The translations under genes were made by a program, and so were the position numbers. The notes beneath the pieces were generated by a model. The model saw only the letters and a list, made by a program, of their open reading frames with translations, was not told the origin of the DNA and did not search any database. DNA of 64,000 nt from Trinickia dabaoshanensis (GTDB taxonomy: Bacteria > Pseudomonadota > Gammaproteobacteria > Burkholderiales > Burkholderiaceae), in NCBI RefSeq assembly GCF_002879885.1, contig NZ_PNYA01000018.1, positions 91,885 through 155,884 on the forward strand. Direction: 5' to 3'. Below, one piece after another: positions 1 through 8,488 of this stretch (the stretch's first letter is position 1; every line of letters starts with the position of its first letter).

Positions 1-1
1 C

Positions 2-808
2 GGCGAACTGCGCTGGGTGCACGCTCAGGGTCAAGCGATGTGGAATGAGAACGGCGTGCCCTATCGCATGGTTGGCTGGATTCTCGACATCACCGATCGC
101 AAACGCAACGAAGAAGCATTGCACGCTTCGCGCGAAGAAATGCGGCGCTTGTCCGCGCACGTTCAGCACGTGAGAGAAGAAGAGAAAGCGCGGATCGCCC
201 GCGAACTTCACGACGATCTAGGTCAGCAATTGACAGCGTTGAAAATGGCGACATCGATGTTGGACTATCGCGCCGACGGCAAAAAGCCATGGCCGCCGAA
301 AGAGGCGCTAGGCGGCATCTACGCGATGATCGACGAACTCGTTCGATCCGTTCGGCACATCGCAGCCGACTTGCATCCCGTCATTCTCGAGGATTTGGGA
401 TTGATTCCCGCGATCGAAAACTTGATCGACGAATTTTCGGCGCGCTACCGCATTCGCGTCGTTCGCCGCATCGAAGCGGGCACGATCGCGTTCAATCGCG
501 AATGCCGTATCGAGATGTTCCGGATCGTACAGGAAGCGTTGACCAACGTCGCGCGCCATTCGGGCGCGACCGAGGTGGTATTGGAATTCTTGCGAGAAGA
601 CCCGCATTGCATCGTACGCATCGCCGACAACGGACGCGGCGCGGTACACGATGGATCGAAAGGCCGCCATTCGTTCGGTCTGCTCGGCATGCGCGAACGC
701 GCGACGCTGCTCGGCGGAGAAATTCGTATCCTGACGCAGCCCGGGGCGGGATTCGTATTGACGGCGATTTTTCCGCTCGCCTCTATCGAAACCAAGGACG
801 CACGATGA
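2..808 (+). CDS. Sensor histidine kinase, NarL/UhpB type (5' end outside window)
   Basis: The frame is open from the first bases, so the true start lies upstream. The first ~35 residues (GELRWVHAQG to ILDITDRKR) look like the end of a PAS/PAC sensor domain. A HisKA_3 dimerisation/phosphoacceptor domain follows, with the H-box ARELHDDLGQQL whose His is the expected phosphorylation site. A HATPase_c domain completes it: N-box EALTNVARHSGA, DNGRG, and GLLGMRERA. This architecture belongs to cytoplasmic or membrane sensors that pair with LuxR/NarL-type response regulators; no regulator gene is visible here, so it may lie upstream. It ends 8 bp before the stop of the convergent RsbT-like gene. Family assignment is secure; the signal is unknown. 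Confidence 0.93.
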   Translation, partial: GELRWVHAQGQAMWNENGVPYRMVGWILDITDRKRNEEALHASREEMRRLSAHVQHVREEEKARIARELHDDLGQQLTALKMATSMLDYRADGKKPWPPKEALGGIYAMIDELVRSVRHIAADLHPVILEDLGLIPAIENLIDEFSARYRIRVVRRIEAGTIAFNRECRIEMFRIVQEALTNVARHSGATEVVLEFLREDPHCIVRIADNGRGAVHDGSKGRHSFGLLGMRERATLLGGEIRILTQPGAGFVLTAIFPLASIETKDAR

Positions 809-816
809 GCTGCGCG

Positions 817-1254
817 TCATTCTTCGAAAGGATCGTCTTCATTCCACTGCGTCAACACAACCTTCACGCCGGTGCCGGCGAGAGATTCGATTTCGAATTC
901 ATCGACGAGGCGCTTCGCGCCCGAAAGCCCTAAGCCGAGACTGCCCTGGGTGGAAAATCCATCTTGCATCGCGCGCTCGATGTCGGGAATGCCGGGCCCT
1001 TCATCGCTCGCCACGGCGACAATCCCCCGCCGCGCCCCGTCGGTGACAGGCGCGAACGATATGCGGCCCCTCCCCGCATGCACGACGATATTGCGCGCGA
1101 TTTCAGTGACGGCGGTCGCCAAGGCACCGGCCCGCTTAGGCGTGAAACGCTCGCGCTCGGCCAATTCAAGGACGGTTCGGCGAGCCCAGTCCACGTCGGA
1201 GGGGACGCTGACGAACACATAGCTTGTTTCGCCTTCCGTCCGGCGGGAGTTCAT
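817..1254 (-). CDS. RsbT-like anti-sigma / switch serine kinase (HATPase_c)
   Basis: This 145-aa single-domain GHKL ATPase resembles RsbT/SpoIIAB-type kinases. It has N-box EIARNIVVHAG, G1 box DEGPGIPD, the glycine-rich GLGLSGAKRLVDEFEI segment typical of RsbT, and GTGVKV near the end. Family members phosphorylate STAS-domain anti-anti-sigma factors or stressosome proteins. The ATG at 1252-1254 overlaps the TGA of the J-domain gene (1251-1253), so the two are almost certainly translationally coupled; a longer open frame reaches upstream but only encodes the other gene out of frame. No STAS partner or sigma factor is visible in the window, so its target is unknown. It converges with the sensor kinase gene. 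Confidence 0.85.
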   Translation of the reverse strand: MNSRRTEGETSYVFVSVPSDVDWARRTVLELAERERFTPKRAGALATAVTEIARNIVVHAGRGRISFAPVTDGARRGIVAVASDEGPGIPDIERAMQDGFSTQGSLGLGLSGAKRLVDEFEIESLAGTGVKVVLTQWNEDDPFEE

Positions 1255-2210
1255 GTGACCCGGCGCTGTGCCGCCGCGAATAGCGCGCGCAACGTATCGC
1301 GCTCTTGTTCGGTGAGGTGTGCGGCGGCGGCCGGCATGGCGAGCGCGATGCGCAACGTCAAGTCGCCTCGCGTGCCGTGGCGGTCCGACAGCCCCTGTCC
1401 ACGTAACCGGATCGCCGTGCCCGCACCGGAGTTCGGCTCGATCGAGATAGGCAATGCGCGTCCCAGCACGTTCACTTCGTAACTTCCGCCGAGCATGGCC
1501 GTGACGAAGTCCACCTCGATATCGCAGGCGACACTCAATCCGTCGCGCCGGAAAGCCGAACTGCAGACGATCACGATCGTAAAAATCGCATCGCCGGCCG
1601 CACCGCCGTTGGTCCCCGGGTGCCCGGCCCCCTCGACGACGATACGTTGCCCATCCCAAGCTCCCGGTTCGACCTTGATCGTCTCGCACTTGCGATAGGA
1701 CACGACGCCCTTGCCGAAGCACACGGGGCAACGTCCGCGCGCGTGACCGTGGCATTGCCCGCAGACGCCTTGCACCTCGTAGCTGACCTCCACGTCGCCG
1801 CCATGGATCGCGGCCTCCAGCGGCACGAACAGCTCCGTCAGGCAATTGGCCCCTCGCAGAGGCGGCCCGCTGCGAGGGTTACGCGGCGGCGGCTCCGTTT
1901 CAGCGCGGCTCTCTTCCGACGTCTGACCCCACGCCCAGGTCCACTGCGGCGCGGGTCTGGGGGGAGGCTTGGGCGTCGGTGTCGCCGCACGCGCCGGCTG
2001 CGCCGTGACCGAAACCGGCGCCTTTCGTTCGCCGATAAGGATTTCGAATGCCTCTTGGATGCGCTTGAATACCGGTTCGACCGTTGCTTCGCGCCCTTTA
2101 TTGCGATCCGGATGGTACTTCGCTCTGAGCCGCCGGTACGCGCGCTTGACGTCCGCCGGCGTGGCAGTGCCCGGCAGTTCCAGCCGCTTGTAGTATTCCT
2201 CGAGGCTCAC
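1251..2210 (-). CDS. DnaJ/CbpA-like J-domain co-chaperone with a single zinc centre
   Basis: The 319-aa protein starts with a J domain (HPD at residues 33-35; KYHPDRN) that would stimulate DnaK ATPase. A Pro/Ala-rich linker (about 62-115) and a DnaJ-type C-terminal substrate-binding region (from about 125) follow. Only two CxxC motifs are present (150-153 and 161-164), enough for one zinc site; classical DnaJ has four motifs and two sites, CbpA has none. The GTG start is supported by a GGGGGAG ribosome site about 4 nt upstream. The stop overlaps the start of the RsbT-like kinase. It is therefore an accessory J-protein, not the housekeeping dnaJ, and its coupling to an anti-sigma-type kinase suggests a stress-signalling role (inference). 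Confidence 0.88.
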   Translation of the reverse strand: MSLEEYYKRLELPGTATPADVKRAYRRLRAKYHPDRNKGREATVEPVFKRIQEAFEILIGERKAPVSVTAQPARAATPTPKPPPRPAPQWTWAWGQTSEESRAETEPPPRNPRSGPPLRGANCLTELFVPLEAAIHGGDVEVSYEVQGVCGQCHGHARGRCPVCFGKGVVSYRKCETIKVEPGAWDGQRIVVEGAGHPGTNGGAAGDAIFTIVIVCSSAFRRDGLSVACDIEVDFVTAMLGGSYEVNVLGRALPISIEPNSGAGTAIRLRGQGLSDRHGTRGDLTLRIALAMPAAAAHLTEQERDTLRALFAAAQRRVT

Positions 2211-2340
2211 GTGCTCCCCCGTTGACTTGCTCGAAGCGCAAGTCTACCAAGAAGAGTCGACGGCGCCCTAGGCCCGGCCCGGGGAAGCGCTCATACGCGT
2301 TGCACGCATCCCGGCGTGGATCGACCTGGAAGGTCCGGTC

Positions 2341-2757
2341 TCAATGAATCATCGTGACAGGCTTCGAGCATAACCGCCACAATCGCGCGAACGTTCCCCA
2401 TCTTCGAAAAAAGCCGAGTCGTCCCGCGTCGAGCACGACGATGTCGGCGTGATCGCTTGCCGCATGCTCCGCGATGGTGCGCTCCGCAGGCCCGAATACG
2501 CGCTTGAACGTATAAGGTACGCCGGCATCTTCCAAGATCGCCCGGGTAGTCGTCAGTGCGTCACGCACCGACCACATCTCTCTGCGCCGTAAGTCTCCGG
2601 GGGAATGGAATGCGGCCGCGCGCCCTTGATTTGCATCGTCGAGTACCTCGATCAGTTCGACCTCCGATACACACCGCTCGGCGAACAGAAAGGCTGCGTG
2701 CCGCGCGGCTTCGGGGGCGCCACCGCCGTAAAGTACGGGGATCATGAGCTTGAGCAC
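2341..2757 (-). CDS. Universal stress protein (UspA) family
   Basis: The 138-aa protein has the UspA alpha/beta fold signature: an N-terminal strand (LMIPVLYGG) followed by helix EAARHAAFLFAERC, a central arginine-rich segment, then AERTIAEHAASDHADIVVLDAG, and the terminal SKPVTMIH. The usual ATP-binding G-2x-G-9x-G(S/T) loop is not clear (LGFFRRWGTFARLW occupies that place), so it may not bind ATP. The GTG start has GAGG about 8 nt upstream. It is a single gene between the J-protein gene and the hydrolase gene on the same strand, with an AT-rich inverted repeat about 85 bp upstream. Confidence 0.82.
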   Translation of the reverse strand: MLKLMIPVLYGGGAPEAARHAAFLFAERCVSEVELIEVLDDANQGRAAAFHSPGDLRRREMWSVRDALTTTRAILEDAGVPYTFKRVFGPAERTIAEHAASDHADIVVLDAGRLGFFRRWGTFARLWRLCSKPVTMIH

Positions 2758-2840
2758 TTGGCTGCCTCACCGGTCGTTGTCGATAGTGACATTGCAGCAA
2801 ATCGCACGCAAAGATGCCGAAAAACTATTGCCGCGCGGCA

Positions 2841-2873
2841 TAAAAATGTCGTCAATATTTGGCGGCATTTTTA
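2841..2873. repeat. AT-rich inverted repeat / hairpin upstream of the usp gene
   Basis: TAAAAATG at 2841-2848 is the exact reverse complement of CATTTTTA at 2866-2873, and the pairing continues inward with one mismatch (CGTCAA against TTGGCG, including one G-U). It lies about 85 bp upstream of the usp start and about 100 bp beyond the hydrolase stop, both on the minus strand. It could be a terminator for the hydrolase transcript or an operator for usp. It stands out as AT-rich in a GC-rich region. Confidence 0.5.
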
Positions 2874-2969
2874 CTGACGGAGGCGGCGCGGGGCCGTGAG
2901 CGGAACGCAGCTCGTAACGGGGCGAGCGCGCCCCGCCTGTCACGGTTCGACGTCTTTTCCCACTTAGGT

Positions 2970-3923
2970 TTAGCGCAGATGCACGTCGAAAAACTTCAGC
3001 ACCTCTTCGTCGAACGCCTGATGGAAAGTGACGCGATCGAAGGTTTTCGCATCGACGCACAAGTTCGGCGAAGCCTTCGCGTGTTGTGGGGTGCACGGGG
3101 GAAGAAACGCAAAATGTCCCGCCTCGGCCACCAAGTGGTAATCGGGCTCAGCCGGAAGCGCGCGGGCAAGCGCCGGCATCGTTTCGGGCAGCACGCCGCC
3201 GCCGCCGAACTGAGAGGCCCAGAGCTGAATCGGCGCTTTGACGTCTTTCAAAGTCTTCGCACTCGGAAACTCGTCCAGCGGGTCTGCTAGAACGAAGACC
3301 TTGATCCGTGAATCGTGGGTCAGCGGTTCGCGAGGAACCTGCTTATGCCGCAATTGCCGGCAAACCGGGAGCGTTGGGTCGGGGCAAGGGACATTCGCGT
3401 GGAGGAAGTCGGGATTGCCGCCGGCCAACACCAACCCTGTGTAGCCGCCACGAGAAAACCCGAAAAAGCCGATCTTCTCCCGGTCGATCTTCGATGCGTC
3501 CGGCGCCGCGCCGAGCATGTAATCGATCAAGCGTTTGATGTCCTTCGGGCGCTCGATGAAAACCGACTCGTCGGCGGTACGGCTCAGGTCCGAAAAGTTA
3601 TCGCCCGGATGATTGATTGCCGCGACAACATATCCTGAGTCGGCCAGCGTTTGAGCCAGATCGTAATGATTGAGCAGCGATCCGCCGTGACCATGTGAAA
3701 TCACGACCAACGGAAGGTGTTCACCGGCGGTCGGACAATCGGGCCGCGCTTTCATGACGTAGGGTCCGAGCGTCATCGCTTCCGCGGCGAACGCACACGG
3801 CGTCCAAATTGCCACCTTCAATGCGGGACCCTCGGCGCTGGCGGGAATCTCGGCGAACTTGATGCCCGCAGCCTCCGAGATCGTGGCGGAAAGGCAAAGC
3901 AATAACGTCAACATAAACTTCAT
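2970..3923 (-). CDS. Secreted alpha/beta hydrolase (dienelactone hydrolase / PAF-acetylhydrolase-like)
   Basis: The 317-aa protein has a clear signal peptide (MKFMLTLLLCLSATISEA), so it is probably periplasmic. The hydrolase core shows the oxyanion-side motif VVISHGHGGS, the nucleophile elbow GFSRGG with the catalytic Ser, and a late His in AEAGHFAFLPPC. It resembles predicted dienelactone hydrolases and the bacterial PAF-acetylhydrolase-like group, which act on small esters or lipids; the substrate cannot be told from sequence. The ATG is preceded by GGAGG at 4 nt. Several cysteines in the mature part (PCPDPTLPVC, PPCTPQHAK) would fit disulfides in the periplasm. It lies 37 bp after the VOC gene on the same strand. 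Confidence 0.82.
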   Translation of the reverse strand: MKFMLTLLLCLSATISEAAGIKFAEIPASAEGPALKVAIWTPCAFAAEAMTLGPYVMKARPDCPTAGEHLPLVVISHGHGGSLLNHYDLAQTLADSGYVVAAINHPGDNFSDLSRTADESVFIERPKDIKRLIDYMLGAAPDASKIDREKIGFFGFSRGGYTGLVLAGGNPDFLHANVPCPDPTLPVCRQLRHKQVPREPLTHDSRIKVFVLADPLDEFPSAKTLKDVKAPIQLWASQFGGGGVLPETMPALARALPAEPDYHLVAEAGHFAFLPPCTPQHAKASPNLCVDAKTFDRVTFHQAFDEEVLKFFDVHLR

Positions 3924-3960
3924 ACGGCCTCCGTATGCAATGAGCGCGGCACATCCGTAT

Positions 3961-4350
3961 TCATGCTGTCCAAGCTCCGTGTTGCAATACGATCCGGTAG
4001 CCGTCGGGGTCCTCGTAAGTCCGCCCCGACACGTCCCAGTATGGATTGAACGACGTCACTCGGATGAATCCGCTCGCCTCGGCGCGGTCGCATGCCGCCT
4101 GCCACACCTGCCGATCGGGGAGATAAAACACCGTCAAGTCTTCGCTCGTCGGACTCGGTGTGACAGGATGGCCCGCGCACTGGGTGAACTCGAAGTGATA
4201 ATCCATCCCGGCGTTACCCAGCATCACGCCATCGAAACCTTGGTGATCCTGGAATCGCGCCAGGACCGAGAACCCGAACGCCTCGCAATACATACGCTCG
4301 GTACGAGCCAGATCGCTTGCGGGCCGGGCAACTCTAAGATGCGCTCGCAT
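3961..4350 (-). CDS. VOC-family (glyoxalase/bleomycin-resistance fold) protein
   Basis: The 129-aa protein has a vicinal-oxygen-chelate fold: N-terminal LRVARPASDLARTERMYCEA, a middle DYHFEFTQ, and the terminal YEDPDGYRIVLQH that supplies the metal-ligand Glu/Asp region in this family. VOC proteins include lyases, dioxygenases and resistance proteins; there is no specific clue to substrate. The ATG at 4348-4350 is chosen over an upstream ATG because the family's first strand begins there (MRAHLRVARP). It overlaps the 3' end of the M3 peptidase gene by 17 bp, so both are probably read from one transcript. Confidence 0.85.
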   Translation of the reverse strand: MRAHLRVARPASDLARTERMYCEAFGFSVLARFQDHQGFDGVMLGNAGMDYHFEFTQCAGHPVTPSPTSEDLTVFYLPDRQVWQAACDRAEASGFIRVTSFNPYWDVSGRTYEDPDGYRIVLQHGAWTA

Positions 4351-6262
4351 ATGAAGACCTCGCGGAATATCGTTCGATCCAGTCTTCGAACGCCACGTAC
4401 ATGGCGGGCAACGACACGCTGTTATCAGCAATTCGTTCGTCGCCGTGGACTAGAGAAATCGAGGCATCGAGTTCACTCGGCGCCTGCTCCCGATCCGCTC
4501 GACGGTTTCGGTCGAATGCCTGCATGGCTTGATCCCAAGCGGCTTGCGGTGAGCAATTACACTCCATCGCAAGATAGGACGGATTCAACGGCTCACCCGT
4601 CAAGTCCATCAGCATCCGATCGAGGGTCACGCTATTGCCGGGCGCCCAACAGTGCGCGGCAAGCAGCGGGCCGACCCGAGGATTATCCACGATGTAACCC
4701 AACGATTTCGTGAGGTACGCGCGAACCTGAGCAGCGGCCATCTTGGCCAGCAAATAGCCTTGGTAATAGACGGCGATATCATGATAAATCGGATGTGGCG
4801 TCGCCAAGACGTAATCCGTATGTCCCGCAATGCCGAGCACCCTATGCGTCACGGACTTCGCCAGCTCGAGTATGGAATCGGCCGTTCGTTCGGCGTCATC
4901 CATGCTGTACATTTCCCACTCGAAATATGTCGGGATGAGATCGCGGCGTTCATAGTAGGCCAGGAAGGCTTGACGCGCTTCTACCCGCGCCCGAATCACG
5001 TCATCGGGCATTGGGTTCCCCGCATAGTCCTTCGCGTACCGTTTCATCCAACAAGGATCCGTCGGGAACGCATCGAAGAATTTCGCTTGTGCCTCGAGCA
5101 AAGCGGGAGAACTCGGCGGAAAAGCCTGTGAAAAGCAAGGCGAGTTCATCGTAACGTTGGCGAAATGAGCGGCGTGACCGGCCTCGTGAAAAAGAACGGT
5201 CAGCCCGCGCAAGCCGGCACCGGGTTGCCCCGGACACGCCGTAGACGTAAATCTAACGTCCGCGGCTACCGGGCCCAATACATCGTCGCGATATCCGGGT
5301 TCCGGCGAAACACAAAATCCCGTAGGAAACTTTCCTTGGCGCTCGAGTAGGTCGATTTCGATCTGGGCACCTTGGTACGAGACGCCCATCCGTCGAAAAG
5401 ATTCGGCCCAGCGCTCCGGCGCCTTGCCGAGCGGGAAGTAGGTGTCGGTATCCCGCGCCGTGCCGCCTTGCATGGCATACGCCAGATTGTGCGGCAGCAA
5501 TGCATTCGGGCCCTGTTGCGCCACCAAACGCGCTAATGCGCTTTGATGCGTGTCACGCGTGCTTCGCTCGAACTCATCGAAAACGGAGAATAGTTGTTCG
5601 GGGGTGAGACCGCTATTTTTCTGTAGCCGATAGTCGAAGAAATTGCGGAATCCAAGCTCTCGCGCGAGCGCGTTGCGCTTGCTCACGATCTCGACGAAAC
5701 CGCTCGTTGCCACCCATCGCTCGAGGCCATGCAGCGCATCGTGCGAACTCTTGCGGGCCGACTCGTCGGGGTTCGATGCCAGGTTGTTTCGCAATGCCGA
5801 TGGCGACGCGTCTTCGCGCCGCCCCTCGGCGTTGACGTGCGTCATCTTGTAGGCTTGGCGTCTTGCGAAAAGATCGGCGTCCAACGCGGTCAACTCGCTC
5901 AGCAACTGCGCGGCGCGGCCGCTTCCGATCGCGCCAGCTTCGAGTACGGCGATCCATCCTTGAAGCCCGGTGGCGAGTGCATCGCGCTCCGGGGAGGCAT
6001 CCTCGTCGAGAATGCGCGCACAATGCGCGCGCGCGTTCTCGAGGCGCGACGCATCGCCGGCAAACGTTTTGCGCCTTAATGTTGCCTCGGCCAACTCGGC
6101 GTTCGCATCGCTCAGACCTGTATAGACCGACCAGTACAGATCGCCCTCGGCTTTTAAAAGCTGCGAATATTCGCGATTCAGTTCATCGAAAAACCGTCGA
6201 GCGCGTTTCATGAAGAGTCGTCGAAAGGATGGCGGGTTCTGCTCGAGGTTTGCCTTATACAA
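4334..6262 (-). CDS. M3-family metallopeptidase (oligoendopeptidase)
   Basis: The 642-aa protein carries the zinc-binding HExxH motif in LFHEAGHAAHF, with the third-ligand Glu expected in the downstream helix (SSPALLEAQAKFFDAF). Length and organisation match M3 oligopeptidases such as PepF or thimet-like enzymes, which cut short peptides in the cytoplasm; no signal peptide is present. An alternative start is the Met 17 codons in (MKRARRFFDEL). Its 3' end overlaps the VOC gene. Base composition is slightly less GC-rich than the glycogen cluster but not alien. Confidence 0.88.
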   Translation of the reverse strand: MYKANLEQNPPSFRRLFMKRARRFFDELNREYSQLLKAEGDLYWSVYTGLSDANAELAEATLRRKTFAGDASRLENARAHCARILDEDASPERDALATGLQGWIAVLEAGAIGSGRAAQLLSELTALDADLFARRQAYKMTHVNAEGRREDASPSALRNNLASNPDESARKSSHDALHGLERWVATSGFVEIVSKRNALARELGFRNFFDYRLQKNSGLTPEQLFSVFDEFERSTRDTHQSALARLVAQQGPNALLPHNLAYAMQGGTARDTDTYFPLGKAPERWAESFRRMGVSYQGAQIEIDLLERQGKFPTGFCVSPEPGYRDDVLGPVAADVRFTSTACPGQPGAGLRGLTVLFHEAGHAAHFANVTMNSPCFSQAFPPSSPALLEAQAKFFDAFPTDPCWMKRYAKDYAGNPMPDDVIRARVEARQAFLAYYERRDLIPTYFEWEMYSMDDAERTADSILELAKSVTHRVLGIAGHTDYVLATPHPIYHDIAVYYQGYLLAKMAAAQVRAYLTKSLGYIVDNPRVGPLLAAHCWAPGNSVTLDRMLMDLTGEPLNPSYLAMECNCSPQAAWDQAMQAFDRNRRADREQAPSELDASISLVHGDERIADNSVSLPAMYVAFEDWIERYSARSSYASAS

Positions 6263-6351
6263 CGGCCCCTAAGCAAGCGATCGATGGTAGCCGAAACCGA
6301 TCGCGCTGTCCGCGAATCGGTCTTGGACAATTCGATCGATAAGCGACGGCG

Positions 6352-7146
6352 TCAGTCGCGTGCCGCGACGGGAAGGACGCTCGGCTTGGAGCGTCGTATT
6401 TTCGCGGCTTGCCTCGTACACCACTGCACGGTCATCGCAAGAACCGCTGCTTCCGCGAAGGCCGGCAGCGTAGCCTGGCGAGGTAGGGAGAACGATAGCG
6501 TCAAGCAAAAGGCCGCAAACGAGAACCGGCCGAGGACCATGCCTCGGAACAAAGAAATAACGAATTGCTCGCCGTGCGCGCGGTGGGAAGACACCGACAA
6601 AATGATTCCGAGTAAAGGGAATACGGCAAGCAGACCGCTCCATGCTGGGCCGACCCGGCCGGAAATCGAAGTCACGATCAGCGTCAGGATCGCCCCGGCC
6701 GCCATCCGTGCCGCCAGATCGGCGCGGGACAGCGATACGGCAACCGCGGCGGCGCTCGTTCGCGGCAAGAACGATTGACCGAAACATACGGCGACGAATG
6801 CCGTCAGGGCGCCCCACCCCGTCGAAGCGGGCAATAGCGATAGACCGTAGGCGGCGCCAAACCACGCGGTGAGCGCCGCTGTCAACGCGATTGACCATCG
6901 GCGAGAACGGCACGTCCAGGCGTAGGCGAAATTGAACGCCTCGGATGCGAACACCGCGGAAAGTGAGCGCTCGGCGGCATGGGCGCCAAAAATCGAACCG
7001 TGCGTCAGTACCAGTAGGTAGAGAATGGGGCCGGCCACGACGGGTAGCCCGGCCAACCAACCGGCAATCGACGGCCCCCACCACTTGCCCGACATCGATA
7101 CGATCAGTAGGAATAGCGGAACAAGCGTGAGTTTGAGCGCTAGCAT
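6352..7146 (-). CDS. Polytopic membrane protein of unknown function
   Basis: The 264-aa protein is almost entirely hydrophobic, with about seven or eight predicted membrane helices separated by short polar loops (for example after LYLLVLTHG, around AWTCRSRRW, and after LSVSSHRAHGEQ). It ends in a basic tail (RQAAKIRRSKPSVLPVAARD). No transporter signature is recognised. It lies 89 bp upstream of the M3 peptidase gene on the same strand and diverges from ppnP. The function is unknown. Confidence 0.75.
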   Translation of the reverse strand: MLALKLTLVPLFLLIVSMSGKWWGPSIAGWLAGLPVVAGPILYLLVLTHGSIFGAHAAERSLSAVFASEAFNFAYAWTCRSRRWSIALTAALTAWFGAAYGLSLLPASTGWGALTAFVAVCFGQSFLPRTSAAAVAVSLSRADLAARMAAGAILTLIVTSISGRVGPAWSGLLAVFPLLGIILSVSSHRAHGEQFVISLFRGMVLGRFSFAAFCLTLSFSLPRQATLPAFAEAAVLAMTVQWCTRQAAKIRRSKPSVLPVAARD

Positions 7147-7349
7147 GCCGAGGCCGTACCCTTTTTAAAGGGGCATCATACTCGGTGCCATATGGCCGAC
7201 CAATGTATTTCGAGCAAGGCGCGTACGGAACGCCGTAAGCGCAACCGGTATGATGGCGGGTTTGCGCATTTCCTTAGCGCGTTCCCGTTGCGCAATGGCG
7301 CAATGCGGCGCAAGCCTATCCACTCGCGACCACCAGGAGGAAGACCGCC

Positions 7350-7670
7350 ATGACGGCAGCAACGCAATTCGATCAGGTTTCCGTTATCAAACGCGCCAAC
7401 GTCTACTTCGACGGCAAATGCGTCTCGCACACCGTGCTGTTCCCGGACGGTACTCGCAAAACGCTGGGCGTCATCCTGCCCGGCACGCTGAACTTCGGCA
7501 CCGACGCGCCCGAACTCATGGAAGTGCAAGCCGGACAATGCCGCATCCGCCTGGAAGGCAGCGATCAGTGGGCGACGTACGGTGCCGGCGAGTCGTTTTC
7601 AGTGCCGGGCAAGAGCCGCTTCGATATCGACGTGATCGAGACGCTCGATTACGTTTGCAGCTATCTCTAA
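7350..7670 (+). CDS. ppnP: Pyrimidine/purine nucleoside phosphorylase PpnP
   Basis: The 106-aa protein is a small cupin (DUF1255/YaiE family). Typical segments are [42 protein letters not shown] and the terminal [12 protein letters not shown]. The E. coli homologue splits diverse nucleosides by phosphorolysis and acts in nucleoside salvage. Length equals the family norm (about 95-106 aa). A strong AGGAGG site lies upstream of the ATG (AGGAGGAAGACCGCC). It is a single gene, convergent with the HisRS-like gene and separated from it by a strong hairpin. Confidence 0.93.
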   Translation: MTAATQFDQVSVIKRANVYFDGKCVSHTVLFPDGTRKTLGVILPGTLNFGTDAPELMEVQAGQCRIRLEGSDQWATYGAGESFSVPGKSRFDIDVIETLDYVCSYL

Positions 7671-7686
7671 GCGTCGCTATTCGACC

Positions 7687-7709
7687 AACGCGCGCGTAAT
7701 GCGCGCGTT
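7687..7709. terminator. Hairpin between convergent ppnP and HisRS-like genes
   Basis: AACGCGCGC (7687-7695) and GCGCGCGTT (7701-7709) form a perfect 9-bp stem with a 5-nt loop. There is no U-tract on either strand, so it may act as a weak or bidirectional terminator or protect mRNA ends. It starts 16 bp after the ppnP stop. Confidence 0.55.
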
Positions 7710-7749
7710 AGCCATCGGCCGCATCAGCCGGCCGAGTCCCGGGGTCTTT

Positions 7750-8395
7750 TCACTCCAGCAATCGCTGGGCCGACATCGCGAGCAATAACCGGTCGAGGCC
7801 TATGCCGAAACCTGCGCCTTCCCGGTATGCGCCGCCGCCGGCTACTTGCTGCTGAGCGCCAAGCTCGCTACAGCGCATTTCGAAGCCCTGACCGTCCAGG
7901 TAATAGCTGAGCCCTCTTCTAGCCGCGCTATCGAACGTGTAGCGAAGGCCCAACGAATCGAAGAACCCTTTCGCGATACGCTGGCTCAACTCCGACGCGC
8001 GCCGGGGCTCCTCGCTTAGGCATTCGAAGCCCAATTGTGTGAATTCGCGGTAGCGTCCCGCCTGCGGCCGCTCGTATCGATAACAGCGCGCCACATAAAA
8101 AAGCAAGCGCTCTCGCTTGCCATCGATCAATTGCTCGTATCGCTCTTGAAACAAAGCGGTCGCTTCCGGAATCAGACAGCAGGCGCGCCCCTTCTTATCG
8201 GGAAAGGCCCACATCTGATCGATGATTTCACTGCCGCCGGCTTTTTCGATAAACGTATCTTGCGACCACAGCGCCGGAACGATCGCCTCTTCAGCGCCAC
8301 GTTCGATGAAGGTAACTCCGGAAGCGGCTCTCGAGGGTCCGCATGGCAGCGGCTTCTTTTCCAACAACGAAACGGGTTCCGCGCAGCATCGTCAT
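7750..8395 (-). pseudogene. Stand-alone HisRS-like class II aaRS catalytic domain, interrupted by one frameshift
   Basis: From the ATG at 8395 (GGAG site 5 nt upstream) the frame reads MTMLRGTRFVVGKEAAAM then RTLESRFRSYLH, a typical HisRS N-terminus, but hits a stop within about 40 codons. The continuation is in the next frame (ERGAEEAIVPALW onward) through motif 2 (RYERPQAGRYREFTQLGFE), a HisA-like RRGLSYY, and motif 3 GFGIGLDRLL to the stop at 7750. The span is 646 nt, one base too many; removing one base near 8301-8312 gives about 214 aa. Even so repaired, it lacks the HisRS anticodon-binding domain and insertion, so it would be a catalytic-core paralogue, not hisS. It could be a recent pseudogene or a sequencing error. 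Translation of the remainder from a TTG near 8367 is possible. Confidence 0.8.
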
Positions 8396-8412
8396 AGTGA
8401 CTCCGTAGAAAT

Positions 8413-8441
8413 AAAAAAAGGCGCCATCTAAATTGGCGCCT
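8413..8441 (-). terminator. Rho-independent terminator in the leader of the HisRS-like gene (attenuator candidate)
   Basis: On the minus strand AGGCGCC (8441-8435) and GGCGCCT (8425-8419) form a 7-bp stem with a 9-nt loop, followed at once by a run of seven T (8419-8413). It lies only 18 bp upstream of the HisRS-like start. No minus-strand gene lies further upstream to be terminated (the next gene, ald, is divergent), and on the plus strand there is no T-run, so it must act within the leader of the HisRS-like gene. Confidence 0.8.
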
Positions 8442-8488
8442 GGGTGGTGTCGCACGAGACAGGGTTTTCTTGATCCCTGCGCTCGATG

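Noticed and set aside
7159..7172. Short palindrome CCCTTTTTAAAGGG upstream of the membrane-protein gene
   Set aside because: Stem of six pairs in a place with no T-run; too small to claim a function.
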